DNA from: UBA8296 sp031581145
Lineage (GTDB): Bacteria; Bacteroidota; Rhodothermia; Balneolales; Balneolaceae
Length of the DNA: 17,256 nucleotides
Reading direction: 5' to 3'
Assembly (NCBI GenBank): GCA_031581145.1
Contig: JAVLBP010000020.1
Coordinates: 1 to 17,256 of the forward strand
Part shown: one piece after another, positions 6,878 through 14,912 of the stretch
How the letters are laid out: each line of letters opens with the position of its first letter
How positions within the stretch are numbered: position 1 is the stretch's first letter
Program-made: the position numbers and the translations under genes
Notes under the pieces: generated by a model
What the model was told of the DNA's origin: nothing
Database searches by the model: none
The model's input: the letters and a program-made list of their open reading frames with translations, nothing else

Positions 6878-8503
6878 ATGAGTATTGCCAAATTTCATCT
6901 TCGCGAGCCCAAAAACGAGCCCTACCTGAGCTATGCCCCTGGAACGCCAGAGCGTGAAGCGCTTCAAGGAGAACTCAAAAGGCTCAAGTCCAAAACGATA
7001 GAGATTCCTGCCATTATCGGTGGAAAAGAGGTCAAGACGGGGAATACGTATGATGTTGTCTGTCCTCACAACCATGGACATGTCCTCGCTAAAGCACATC
7101 TATGTGGTGAAAAAGAGGTTGCAATGGCCATTGAGGCGTCCAAGAAAGCACAGCAAGCTTGGGCCGACCTGCCGTGGGAAGAGCGAGCTGCTGTCTTTAA
7201 CAAAGCAGCAGATTTGATAGCGGGCCGTTACCGTAATCTGATGAATGCGTCAACGATGCTTGGGCAGTCCAAAACGCCACAACAAGCAGAAATTGAGGCA
7301 GCAGGTGAATTGTGTGATTTCTTCCGATTCAATTCATGGTATTATCAGCGACTGATCGAAGACCAACCTTATTCACCGGATGGAATGTGGAATCGAGTGG
7401 AATACCGCCCTCTCGAAGGATTTGTGTTTGGGGTGAGTCCATTTAATTTTACTGCCATTGCAGGGAACATTCCTGGCGCGCCTGCATTATGTGGCAATGT
7501 CGTGCTTTGGAAACCTTCACCCACAGCATTTTATTCCAACTATTTCCTCATGACCATCCTCCAAGAGGCTGGGCTGCCTGATGGAGTGATTAATTTCCTC
7601 CCTGGAATGGGAGCCGATGTAGGGGATCCCGCTCTTGCATCCCCAGATCTTTCAGGGCTTCACTTTACTGGATCGGCTGGGACATTTCATCATCTATGGA
7701 AATCCATCGGTAACAATATTGAGACTTACAAAACGTATCCACGTATAGTTGGCGAAACCGGAGGGAAGGACTTTATCTTTGCCCACGAGAGTGCAGATCC
7801 CGTGGTGATTGCTACGGCTGCCATACGTGCTGCTTATGAATATCAAGGGCAAAAATGCTCTGCGGCTAGCCGCATGTATGTTCCGAAGAGCCTTTGGGCC
7901 GATACCCGAGCCCATCTTGAGCAAGAAATTGCCAAGATTACCGTAGGCGATGTGGAAGATTTCAGTCACTTCATGGGAGCTGTGATTGACAAAAAATCTT
8001 TCGACAAAATTACAGGATACATCGATAAAGCTCGTCAGGCCAGCGATGCAGAAGTGATTATTGGTGGAGATGCAGATGACTCTGTAGGCTATTTTGTCCA
8101 TCCAACGGTGATCCACACAACCAATCCTCATTTTGTGACCATGGAAGAGGAGATTTTTGGGCCTGTCCTCACGGTTTATGTGTATGAAGACGCGAAATTT
8201 GAAGAGACGCTAGACATTTGCGAATCAACGTCGCCTTATGCCTTGACGGGCGCCATATTTGCCCGTGATCGCCATCTACTCAAGCACATGGCAGACAAAC
8301 TGCGCCATGCTGCAGGAAACTTTTACATCAACGACAAACCGACCGCCGCTGTGGTGAACCAGCAACCATTCGGTGGAAGCCGTAAATCCGGCACCAATGA
8401 CAAAGCAGGAAGCATCCCACATCTTTACCGCTGGTTATCGATGAGAGCTATGAAGGAGACGACTGATCCTCCGACGGATTGGACGTATCCATACATGGGC
8501 TAG
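6878..8503 (+). CDS. L-glutamate gamma-semialdehyde (P5C) dehydrogenase
   Basis: A 541-residue NAD-dependent aldehyde dehydrogenase of the stand-alone P5C dehydrogenase class that also includes eukaryotic ALDH4A1. It oxidises glutamate gamma-semialdehyde, formed from P5C, to glutamate, the second step of proline (and arginine/ornithine) breakdown. The start LREPKNEPYLSYAPGT is typical of that class. FTGSAGTF is the nucleotide-binding loop, Glu293 in ETGGKDF the general base, and Cys327 in GQKCSA the catalytic thiol. SPFNFTAI and MEEEIFGPVLTVYVY are further family blocks. Full length. The ATG at 6878 has GGAG 8 nt upstream; an in-frame extension back to 6818 lacks similarity. It heads a rightward group with a BCCT transporter and a universal stress protein. 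A proline dehydrogenase, its usual partner, is not in the window. Confidence 0.95.
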   Translation: MSIAKFHLREPKNEPYLSYAPGTPEREALQGELKRLKSKTIEIPAIIGGKEVKTGNTYDVVCPHNHGHVLAKAHLCGEKEVAMAIEASKKAQQAWADLPWEERAAVFNKAADLIAGRYRNLMNASTMLGQSKTPQQAEIEAAGELCDFFRFNSWYYQRLIEDQPYSPDGMWNRVEYRPLEGFVFGVSPFNFTAIAGNIPGAPALCGNVVLWKPSPTAFYSNYFLMTILQEAGLPDGVINFLPGMGADVGDPALASPDLSGLHFTGSAGTFHHLWKSIGNNIETYKTYPRIVGETGGKDFIFAHESADPVVIATAAIRAAYEYQGQKCSAASRMYVPKSLWADTRAHLEQEIAKITVGDVEDFSHFMGAVIDKKSFDKITGYIDKARQASDAEVIIGGDADDSVGYFVHPTVIHTTNPHFVTMEEEIFGPVLTVYVYEDAKFEETLDICESTSPYALTGAIFARDRHLLKHMADKLRHAAGNFYINDKPTAAVVNQQPFGGSRKSGTNDKAGSIPHLYRWLSMRAMKETTDPPTDWTYPYMG

Positions 8504-8529
8504 GGTGGCTTTCGCAATATCCATTTACT

Positions 8530-10275
8530 ATGACACAACACGAAAAGGAACCGAAGGACGACGATGCCATCGGACCCATTCGGCGTGGCAAATTTAGTAT
8601 TCAAAACCGTTATTTCGACTTCCATGGTCCCGTGTTTTGGACCTCCTCCATCATCGCCCTAGCGTTTATTAGTATATCGCTTGTCTTTGGAACGCAAGTC
8701 GATACGTTCTTTTCTTCGATTCAGGATGGAGTATCGACGTACACTGGATGGTTTTTTATCATTGCAGTCAACCTGTTTTTGCTTTTTTGCATCTATCTGG
8801 CATTTGGCCGATTTGGCGGAATACGAATTGGTGGAGAGTCAGCAACGCCCGAATTCAGTAAGTTTGCGTGGTTTACGATGCTTTTTTCTGCGGGAATGGG
8901 GATAGGGCTCCTTTTTTTCGGAGTGGGTGAACCCATTACCCATTTTATCAACAACCCCTTTTCTGAACAACAGGATGCTGAGGCTGCGCAAATAGCGATG
9001 CAACTTACGTTCTTGCATTATGGGTTCCACACGTGGGCAATCTATGCTGTGGTGGGTCTATCTATTGCTTTTTTTGCCTTTAATAAGAAATTACCGCTCT
9101 CGATCCGTTCGATTTTCTACCCCCTATTAGGTAGTAAAATTCATGGGTGGAGAGGTGATGCTATTGATGTGCTGGCCGTGATTTCGACGATTTTTGGGCT
9201 TGCAACGACACTGGGATATGGAGTTCAGCAAATTAGTGCAGGTCTGAACCATTTGTTTGATCTCCCCGACACGATACTTTCGCAAGTCATCTTAATAGGG
9301 ATCATCACCATGGCGGCAACATTGTCTGTGATTCTTGGATTGGATAAAGGGGTTCGTGTCTTATCCATATTTAATATCCGACTCGCGGCGGTCTTGCTTA
9401 TCATCGTCGTCCTTGCAGGCCCTACACTCTTTATCTTTGACTCCTTTGTTCAAAACACAGGCAACTACGCCCAAAACTTTTTGCAATTATCGTTCTGGAC
9501 GGAATCGTACCGTATGGAAGGTGCATGGCAAAATAGCTGGACGGTCCTTTACTGGGCATGGTGGATTTCCTGGTCACCATTTGTTGGAATGTTTATTGCA
9601 CGTATTTCGAAAGGTCGGACGATCAAAGAGTTCATTCTTGGGGCCCTATTAGTTCCCACGCTGCTGTCATTTTTCTGGATTAGCGCTTTTGGAGGAACAG
9701 CTCTCTTTCAAGAGTTACAGCTCAATACAGTCGTTTCGGAGGCCGTTCAGGAGAATATGGCAACCGCTTTATTTGTCATGGTTGAGGCCTTTCCTGCTAG
9801 CTTTTTTATTAACCTACTCGCAATCTCGTTAGTGGTAGGCTTCTTTGTGACATCCTCGGATTCGGGGTCGCTCGTTGTGGACAGTTTAACGTCAGGTGGA
9901 AAACTAGATGCCCCTGTTGGGCAGCGCATTTTTTGGGCACAAATGGAGGGCTTGGTCGCAGCCGTACTCCTACTCGGTGGTGGGTTGGCTGCGCTACAAA
10001 CGGCATCAATATTAGCAGGATTTCCATTTGCCATCATCGTGCTCATTATGTGTTATAGTCTATACAAAGGACTGAAAGAAGAACATGAGAGCATCCAGCG
10101 AAAAGATGAGGGGCAACAACGAGAAGCCTACGCTGAGTTGGTTCGCAACGTCTTAAAGCGACGCTCTGAGAGTCAAGCCACAAAGGGTAAACCAGACGTG
10201 ACAGCAGCGGATGAGTCTGCAAATGAATCTGCTGTTGAAACCGATGAAAAAGAAGTCGTTGGCACGAATGGATAA
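8530..10275 (+). CDS. BCCT-family betaine/choline/carnitine/proline transporter
   Basis: A 581-residue inner-membrane secondary transporter with a hydrophobicity pattern fitting the 12 helices of the family. The GMGIG motif (about 122-126) in the segment FSAGMGIGLLFFGVGEP is typical of ion-coupled betaine transporters. The family signature WTVLYWAWWISWSPFVGMF is at about 337-355; Trp344, Trp345 and Trp348 correspond to the substrate-box aromatics of BetP. VTSSDSGS (about 440-447) lies where a sodium site is found in BetP, so sodium coupling is inferred. The hydrophilic C-terminal tail (about 515-581), rich in Glu, Lys and Ser, is cytoplasmic and could sense osmotic stress as in BetP. The ATG at 8530 is preferred; a TTG at 8479 would overlap the upstream gene. 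No strong Shine-Dalgarno sequence is visible. It follows the P5C dehydrogenase gene by 26 bp, so proline or a proline-related betaine are reasonable substrates besides glycine betaine. Confidence 0.93.
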   Translation: MTQHEKEPKDDDAIGPIRRGKFSIQNRYFDFHGPVFWTSSIIALAFISISLVFGTQVDTFFSSIQDGVSTYTGWFFIIAVNLFLLFCIYLAFGRFGGIRIGGESATPEFSKFAWFTMLFSAGMGIGLLFFGVGEPITHFINNPFSEQQDAEAAQIAMQLTFLHYGFHTWAIYAVVGLSIAFFAFNKKLPLSIRSIFYPLLGSKIHGWRGDAIDVLAVISTIFGLATTLGYGVQQISAGLNHLFDLPDTILSQVILIGIITMAATLSVILGLDKGVRVLSIFNIRLAAVLLIIVVLAGPTLFIFDSFVQNTGNYAQNFLQLSFWTESYRMEGAWQNSWTVLYWAWWISWSPFVGMFIARISKGRTIKEFILGALLVPTLLSFFWISAFGGTALFQELQLNTVVSEAVQENMATALFVMVEAFPASFFINLLAISLVVGFFVTSSDSGSLVVDSLTSGGKLDAPVGQRIFWAQMEGLVAAVLLLGGGLAALQTASILAGFPFAIIVLIMCYSLYKGLKEEHESIQRKDEGQQREAYAELVRNVLKRRSESQATKGKPDVTAADESANESAVETDEKEVVGTNG

Positions 10276-10362
10276 ATAGGATGGATACACCTAAGGATTC
10301 ACAGCAGTTTGTAAATAACAACAGGGTTCTCGAACATAAGCCGTGCTCTTAAAGAAAATGCC

Positions 10363-11292
10363 ATGATTAATCAATCCAACAGACTACTGGTATGTCTCGA
10401 TCTATCGAATATGGATACGATCTTGATCCGGTATAGTGCTTTTATTGCGGAGCTGCTTGATATGGATGATGTGCACTATCTACATGTGATTAAAGATTTT
10501 GATGTACCAAAGGAGTTGGTTGAGGAGTTTCCTGAGTTGGATCAGCCTTTGGATGCAATTCTTCGAGATGAACTCACGGAGACGATTACCCACGAACTGG
10601 AGCAGTTAGGCTCACCAATCAATCCAACGATTCATGTGGACTACGGTCATGCGCTGGAAACGATTCTTGAAACCTCGGTAGAGCTTAAGGCAGATATTAC
10701 GCTTGTAGGCAAAAAGACGACTTACAAGGGGACAGGATTGATTTTGAGTGCGATAGCGTCGTTTATGGAGAATTCCGTCTTATTTGTCCCAGAGCAAACA
10801 CGCACGAGTATTGACCAGATTATGGTCCCTATTGACTTTACCGAGGCGTCACTCACGGCTCTAAAGGCAGCGGCTCAATTTGCCGCCAAGTCTAAGGCTC
10901 AAATCACCGCACAACACGTGTTTGAGCTTCCGGCGCAATTTTTTCCACTGACAACACCCACTGAAGAGCTTGCAGACAAAGCACGCAAAGTCCTCCGCGC
11001 CAAAGCCGATAAGCTCATCTCGCAAAGTGAGCTCAAAGACCAAACGATTGAGTATGTATTCTCGCTGAGTGAGGGGCGTAAGCTATCAGAAATCGTTCGC
11101 CATGAAGCACTTCAACAAATGGCCGATATGATTATCCTCGGATCCAAGGGGAAAAATCCAACCAGCGCGCTGTTTCGTGGAACAGTCGTAGAAAAGCTTG
11201 TTCAATCTGATTTTTCTGTTCCGTTGTTCATCATTAAGGATAAAAAACGTATGAAAGGACTGCTCAATTTCTTTCAAAAAGCAGAAACATAA
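10363..11292 (+). CDS. tandem universal stress protein (UspA family)
   Basis: A 309-residue cytoplasmic protein with two Usp domains, about 6-146 and 148-293. Domain 2 starts DQIMVPIDFTEAS and has a complete ATP-binding motif G-x2-G-x9-G-T in ILGSKG...FRGTVVEKLV near its end. In domain 1 the matching place reads LVGKKTTYKGTG and lacks the regular glycines, so domain 1 probably does not bind ATP. Usp proteins are stress-linked regulators that often bind ATP and sometimes regulate a neighbouring transporter; TeaD beside the TeaABC ectoine uptake system is a known case. Here it lies 87 bp downstream of a BCCT transporter on the same strand, with no terminator seen in the gap, so a similar regulatory role is plausible but inferred. 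The ATG at 10363 precedes the first Usp strand by 6 residues. Confidence 0.9.
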   Translation: MINQSNRLLVCLDLSNMDTILIRYSAFIAELLDMDDVHYLHVIKDFDVPKELVEEFPELDQPLDAILRDELTETITHELEQLGSPINPTIHVDYGHALETILETSVELKADITLVGKKTTYKGTGLILSAIASFMENSVLFVPEQTRTSIDQIMVPIDFTEASLTALKAAAQFAAKSKAQITAQHVFELPAQFFPLTTPTEELADKARKVLRAKADKLISQSELKDQTIEYVFSLSEGRKLSEIVRHEALQQMADMIILGSKGKNPTSALFRGTVVEKLVQSDFSVPLFIIKDKKRMKGLLNFFQKAET

Positions 11293-11294
11293 CG

Positions 11295-11330
11295 TAACAG
11301 AGCAGAGATATAACAGAGCAGAGACGTAAC
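11295..11330. repeat. 16-bp tandem repeat downstream of usp
   Basis: Two 16-bp units, TAACAGAGCAGAGATA (11295-11310) and TAACAGAGCAGAGACG (11311-11326), identical over the first 14 bases, are followed by TAAC (11327-11330) starting a third unit. The repeat begins 2 bp after the usp stop codon. I see no intrinsic terminator between here and the susC promoter region. Confidence 0.7.
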
Positions 11331-11363
11331 ACCCGACTTTTTCAAGTGAGTTGGATGTCTGAG

Positions 11364-11408
11364 TTTACATAATTTCATTTATGTAAAATTACTCTTATAT
11401 TATGTAAA
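11364..11408. promoter_or_regulatory. three TTATGTAAA boxes and candidate susC promoter
   Basis: TTATGTAAA occurs at 11379-11387 and 11400-11408, exactly 21 bp apart, about two helical turns. Its reverse complement TTTACATAA is at 11364-11372. The first two copies in order form an inverted repeat with a 6-bp spacer. TATTAT at 11398-11403 is a possible -10 element overlapping the third box; transcription would then begin near 11410, where the structured leader starts. No convincing -35 is present, as is common for activator-dependent promoters. I infer an operator for an unidentified dimeric regulator. Confidence 0.45.
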
Positions 11409-11515
11409 TGTGATTGTCAGTAACCCGCGTGACGGCGTAAAACTAAACTCTTTCACAATCACACTTTACGTGCCGTCACCACAGCTGCGACCATTAGATC
11501 CGCGGCTGTAAACCA
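11409..11515 (+). promoter_or_regulatory. structured 5' leader of the susCD operon (unassigned cis-regulatory RNA candidate)
   Basis: Three strong pairings are visible. First, TGTGATTGT (11409-11417) with ACAATCACA (11455-11463), 9 of 9. Second, GTGACGGC then GTAAA (11429-11441) with TTTAC then GCCGTCAC (11465-11479), 13 pairs with a 2-nt bulge at 11470-11471. Third, ACAGCTGCG (11481-11489) with CGCGGCTGT (11501-11509), 9 pairs including one G-U, loop of 11 nt. The first two interleave, the order of an H-type pseudoknot. I looked for cobalamin, TPP and SAM riboswitch hallmarks and did not recognise any. Either an RNA regulator or overlapping DNA operators would explain the dyads. Confidence 0.45.
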
Positions 11516-11572
11516 ATGCCTTACTTCCTGAAACCATTAGGAACCCTAAAGGTTAAAAAAAAGAATCATTAC

Positions 11573-14500
11573 ATGAGCTCTTTTAAACACTTCTTTCGTC
11601 CAATACTCCTTGGGCTAGGAATCATTCTTTCAATTGCATCTACAAATGCGTTCGCACAAGATGCGGAACTCGTTACTGGACAAGTTGTAGATGCAGAAAC
11701 ACAGCAAGGTGTCTTACTTGCCACCATTCTTTTTTTAGATGGTGCTGGTGAATCCCTTGGTGGACAAACAACCGATGCCGAAGGTTTTTATTCACTCGAA
11801 ATCCCCGAAACTGCCGCTCGAATTCGAGTGTCAGCCGTCGGTTACAACGATTTATTTGTGAATTTACCCCTCCAAGATGGAGATGTGCTCGAGCTTCAAG
11901 CTGAAGTTGAGTTGCTTGATGACCTCGTCGTTACGGCACTTGGCTTCAAGCGTGACCAGAAATCTATTGGGTACTCCGTCCAAACATTGGATGCCCAAGA
12001 TTTTTCAAGCGCTAAGGAGACAAATCTTGTCAACTCCATTGCGGGTAAGGTAGCCGGTGTACAAATTACCGGTAGTTCCAACGGTGTGGCTGCTTCGTCC
12101 AATATCACGATTCGTGGTGAGTCTTCTCTCACAGGAAACAACCAACCGTTATTTGTGGTCAACGGCCTCCCTATTACCAACGGACTTACCTCCCCAGGCG
12201 ATGGATTGAACGGATCGTCAACCATTGACTTCGGGAACGCTGCTAGTATCATTAACCCATACGACATTGAGTCCATCTCTGTACTAAAAGGTCCTGCTGC
12301 TGCCGCATTGTATGGTACGCGTGCTGGTGATGGTGTAGTTTTGATCACAACGAAGACAGGTCAGAATGCCGCTGAAGGTGTCTCTGTCGATTTCACAAGT
12401 GATTTATTGCTATCGACTATTCTTAAGACACCCGACTTCCAAAACACGTTTGGAGCAGGGGCTTACGGACGACGCGATTACGAGACTGGGACTCAATATT
12501 TCGGGACCTATGACGCGTTTGGTGAGAACTGGGGACCACGTATGGATGGCCGTATGGTACGTCAGTACAAATCAGGCGGACCTGCACCATTTGTGCCACA
12601 AGAAGATAACTTCACAGGATTTTTTGACACAGGTGTCAAGAATACCAACAACATTGCCCTTACGTTCAACGACCGTACGTCCAACTTCCGCATGTCATTT
12701 ATGCGCATGGATCAACAGGGCATCGTACCCAATTCAGATCTCACAAGAAACAGTTTCTCCTTAAATGGTGGAACAACCCTGAGACAACGCGTACGCATCT
12801 CTGGTAATATGAATTACATCGATGGTGGCTCAGATAATGTGCCTAATGCAGGGTATGATGAGTCGTCCTCTATCATGTACGGTTGGATGTGGTACCCACG
12901 CAACCTTGATATCGCTAAGCTTGAAGATTACTGGGAGCCTGGTCAAGAAGGGACGCAACAAGCAAATCATGAGTCTCTGTGGACAAATAATCCATACTTC
13001 CTGGCCAATGAGAATACCAATAGCTACCAGCGCCAGCGCTTTATCGGAAACCTACAGGTAGAGTTTGACATCACGTCCAACTTGACAGCACGTTTCCGCT
13101 CAAGTGGTGATATCAATAATGAGGCTCGTCAGTTCCGTCGCGCAATTTCGACACGAGGAACATCGGGTGAACGAGGTAGTTACCAAGAGGACGAACTGTA
13201 CTTCAAAGAGACCAACCAAGAGTTTCTATTAACTTACAGCGATCGTGATGTCACCAAAGATTTTAATTTTGAGGTATCTGTAGGTGCAAATGCTATGCGC
13301 CAAGAAGCCTCTGAACTTCGAAGCTTTGCTGATGGTCTAGTCGTTCCTAGCCTGTTCAATATTGGAAACTCATTGGGAGATATCTCAACGAGCCAGTACA
13401 AGCAGGAGAAGGAAATTCAGTCAGTCTTTGGTCTTGCAGAGATTGCATTCCAGGATGCCATATTCTTGAATGTCACAGCACGTAACGACTGGTCTTCTAC
13501 GCTTCCTTCTGACAACAACTCATACTTCTATCCAAGTGTGTCATTGACCGCGGCATTAACTGATTTGGTCGACTTCGACGCACCTTGGTTGTCATTTGCG
13601 AACGTCCGTGCGGCCTATGCTGAGGTTGGTGGCGACACCGATCCTTACAATACGCGCAACGTTTTCAATTACGGAAATGTATGGGGTGGACAATTTGTGG
13701 CTACAGAAAGTCCGCTGCTTCGAAACCCAAACTTGAAGCCTGAGAGTACAACAAGTATTGAGCTTGGAACGGACCTACGTTTCCTCGAAAACAGACTTCG
13801 TGTCGATTTCACATGGTATGATATCCGTAGTAAGGATCAGATTATTAATCTACCCCTTGCAAAAACGACTGGGTATGAAGCCAAGTTGATTAATGCCGGT
13901 GAGATACAGAACCAAGGTGTTGAGCTATTGGTTTCTGGTACACCGATTCAAAAGCAGAACTTTAGTTGGGAAATCACAGCCAATTATGCCAAGAACACGA
14001 GTGAAGTTGTCTCTCTAGCCGATGGTATAGAGTCTTACCTCATCGTTGCGGATATGTACCCTGCTGACGGTGGTCAGGACTTATCCCTTGAAGCACGCGT
14101 GGGTGAGCCCCTGGGTCAGTTAATTGGACTTGATTTCAAGAGAGTGCAATCTGGTCCGTACAAAGGAGAGATTATCCACGAGAATGGACTTCCTGTGGTC
14201 AACACAGGAGAGAAGGTAAGTGCTGGAACCTACCAACCAGACTTCACGTACGGTTTTGGTAACACATTCCGCTGGAAAGACTTCACACTGTTTGTCCAGT
14301 TTGACGGTCGCGTGGGTGGAAACATCTTCAGTCGTACACATACGATGCTTGCCTCTGGTGGTGGTATTACAAACAAAGATGATGAGCGTCTAGGAAGTAT
14401 TCTTGTGGGTCGTGTCGAGTTACCACCGCTTAACTACGACGCCAATGGTCAGCCAGCACGCGATGCCAATGGCAATATCATTTGGGGTGATCCTGTCAAT

Positions 14501-14893
14501 TCTGGATCATTTGTTGGACCTGGTGTGATGGTAGGACCTAATGGCGAGTTTGTCGACAATGACGTAGAAGTTGCAACCCGTGATTATGTGTACCGCTACT
14601 ACAACAACATCTTTAATCGTGATGTGATTACAACGGGTACCTATGAAAATACATGGGTAAAACTTCGTGAGATGCGTTTGACCTACGGACTACCAAATGA
14701 AATTGCGGAGTCTGTTGGACTGAAGTATGTCAATGTATCTGCTGTGGGACGGAACCTATTGTTGTTCACCGATGTACCGTCTATCGATCCAGAGGCTTTC
14801 TCTATTCGTAACGGCCGCATTGTGCAAGGATTTGAAAGTACATCCCTCCCATCTACACGTAGCTTTGGCCTCACTGTGAACTTCGGGCTTTAA
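11573..14893 (+). CDS. SusC/RagA-family TonB-dependent outer-membrane transporter
   Basis: A 1106-residue TonB-linked outer-membrane channel. A signal peptide (residues 1-28) ends NAFA before QDAELV. A carboxypeptidase-regulatory-like domain (about 35-99, starting VTGQVVDAETQQGVLLAT) is characteristic of SusC and not of classic TonB receptors. The segment LDDLVVTALG (about 115-124) resembles the SusC signature and leads into the plug domain (about 120-240, with SIAGKVAGVQI, ITIRGESSL and SVLKGPAAAALYGTRAG). The rest is a 22-strand-type beta barrel ending in RSFGLTVNFGL. I prefer ATG 11573, which starts directly with the signal peptide; ATG 11516 would add 19 residues. The gene pairs with susD 19 bp downstream; together they import a ligand too large for porins (glycan, peptide or other), which the sequence does not identify. 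The pocket loop reads FVVNGLPI where many relatives have a DGVP form. Confidence 0.94.
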   Translation: MSSFKHFFRPILLGLGIILSIASTNAFAQDAELVTGQVVDAETQQGVLLATILFLDGAGESLGGQTTDAEGFYSLEIPETAARIRVSAVGYNDLFVNLPLQDGDVLELQAEVELLDDLVVTALGFKRDQKSIGYSVQTLDAQDFSSAKETNLVNSIAGKVAGVQITGSSNGVAASSNITIRGESSLTGNNQPLFVVNGLPITNGLTSPGDGLNGSSTIDFGNAASIINPYDIESISVLKGPAAAALYGTRAGDGVVLITTKTGQNAAEGVSVDFTSDLLLSTILKTPDFQNTFGAGAYGRRDYETGTQYFGTYDAFGENWGPRMDGRMVRQYKSGGPAPFVPQEDNFTGFFDTGVKNTNNIALTFNDRTSNFRMSFMRMDQQGIVPNSDLTRNSFSLNGGTTLRQRVRISGNMNYIDGGSDNVPNAGYDESSSIMYGWMWYPRNLDIAKLEDYWEPGQEGTQQANHESLWTNNPYFLANENTNSYQRQRFIGNLQVEFDITSNLTARFRSSGDINNEARQFRRAISTRGTSGERGSYQEDELYFKETNQEFLLTYSDRDVTKDFNFEVSVGANAMRQEASELRSFADGLVVPSLFNIGNSLGDISTSQYKQEKEIQSVFGLAEIAFQDAIFLNVTARNDWSSTLPSDNNSYFYPSVSLTAALTDLVDFDAPWLSFANVRAAYAEVGGDTDPYNTRNVFNYGNVWGGQFVATESPLLRNPNLKPESTTSIELGTDLRFLENRLRVDFTWYDIRSKDQIINLPLAKTTGYEAKLINAGEIQNQGVELLVSGTPIQKQNFSWEITANYAKNTSEVVSLADGIESYLIVADMYPADGGQDLSLEARVGEPLGQLIGLDFKRVQSGPYKGEIIHENGLPVVNTGEKVSAGTYQPDFTYGFGNTFRWKDFTLFVQFDGRVGGNIFSRTHTMLASGGGITNKDDERLGSILVGRVELPPLNYDANGQPARDANGNIIWGDPVNSGSFVGPGVMVGPNGEFVDNDVEVATRDYVYRYYNNIFNRDVITTGTYENTWVKLREMRLTYGLPNEIAESVGLKYVNVSAVGRNLLLFTDVPSIDPEAFSIRNGRIVQGFESTSLPSTRSFGLTVNFGL

Positions 14894-14912
14894 TCATAAG
14901 AGAGGATAAAAC

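Noticed and set aside
7694..8131. A 145-codon open frame on the - strand opposite the P5C dehydrogenase
   Set aside because: It is antisense to a strongly conserved enzyme and has no family features or start context.
11364..11509. Invertible (phase-variable) susC promoter flanked by inverted repeats
   Set aside because: The inverted repeats are only 9-15 bp and interleave rather than flank a promoter cleanly, and no invertase gene is in the window.
11409..11515. Cobalamin or other known riboswitch upstream of a TonB-type receptor
   Set aside because: I could not find the B12 box or other consensus elements of the known classes I recall. A covariance search is still needed.
11896..12348. A 150-codon open frame on the - strand opposite susC
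   Set aside because: It is antisense to the conserved SusC plug domain and has no protein features of its own.
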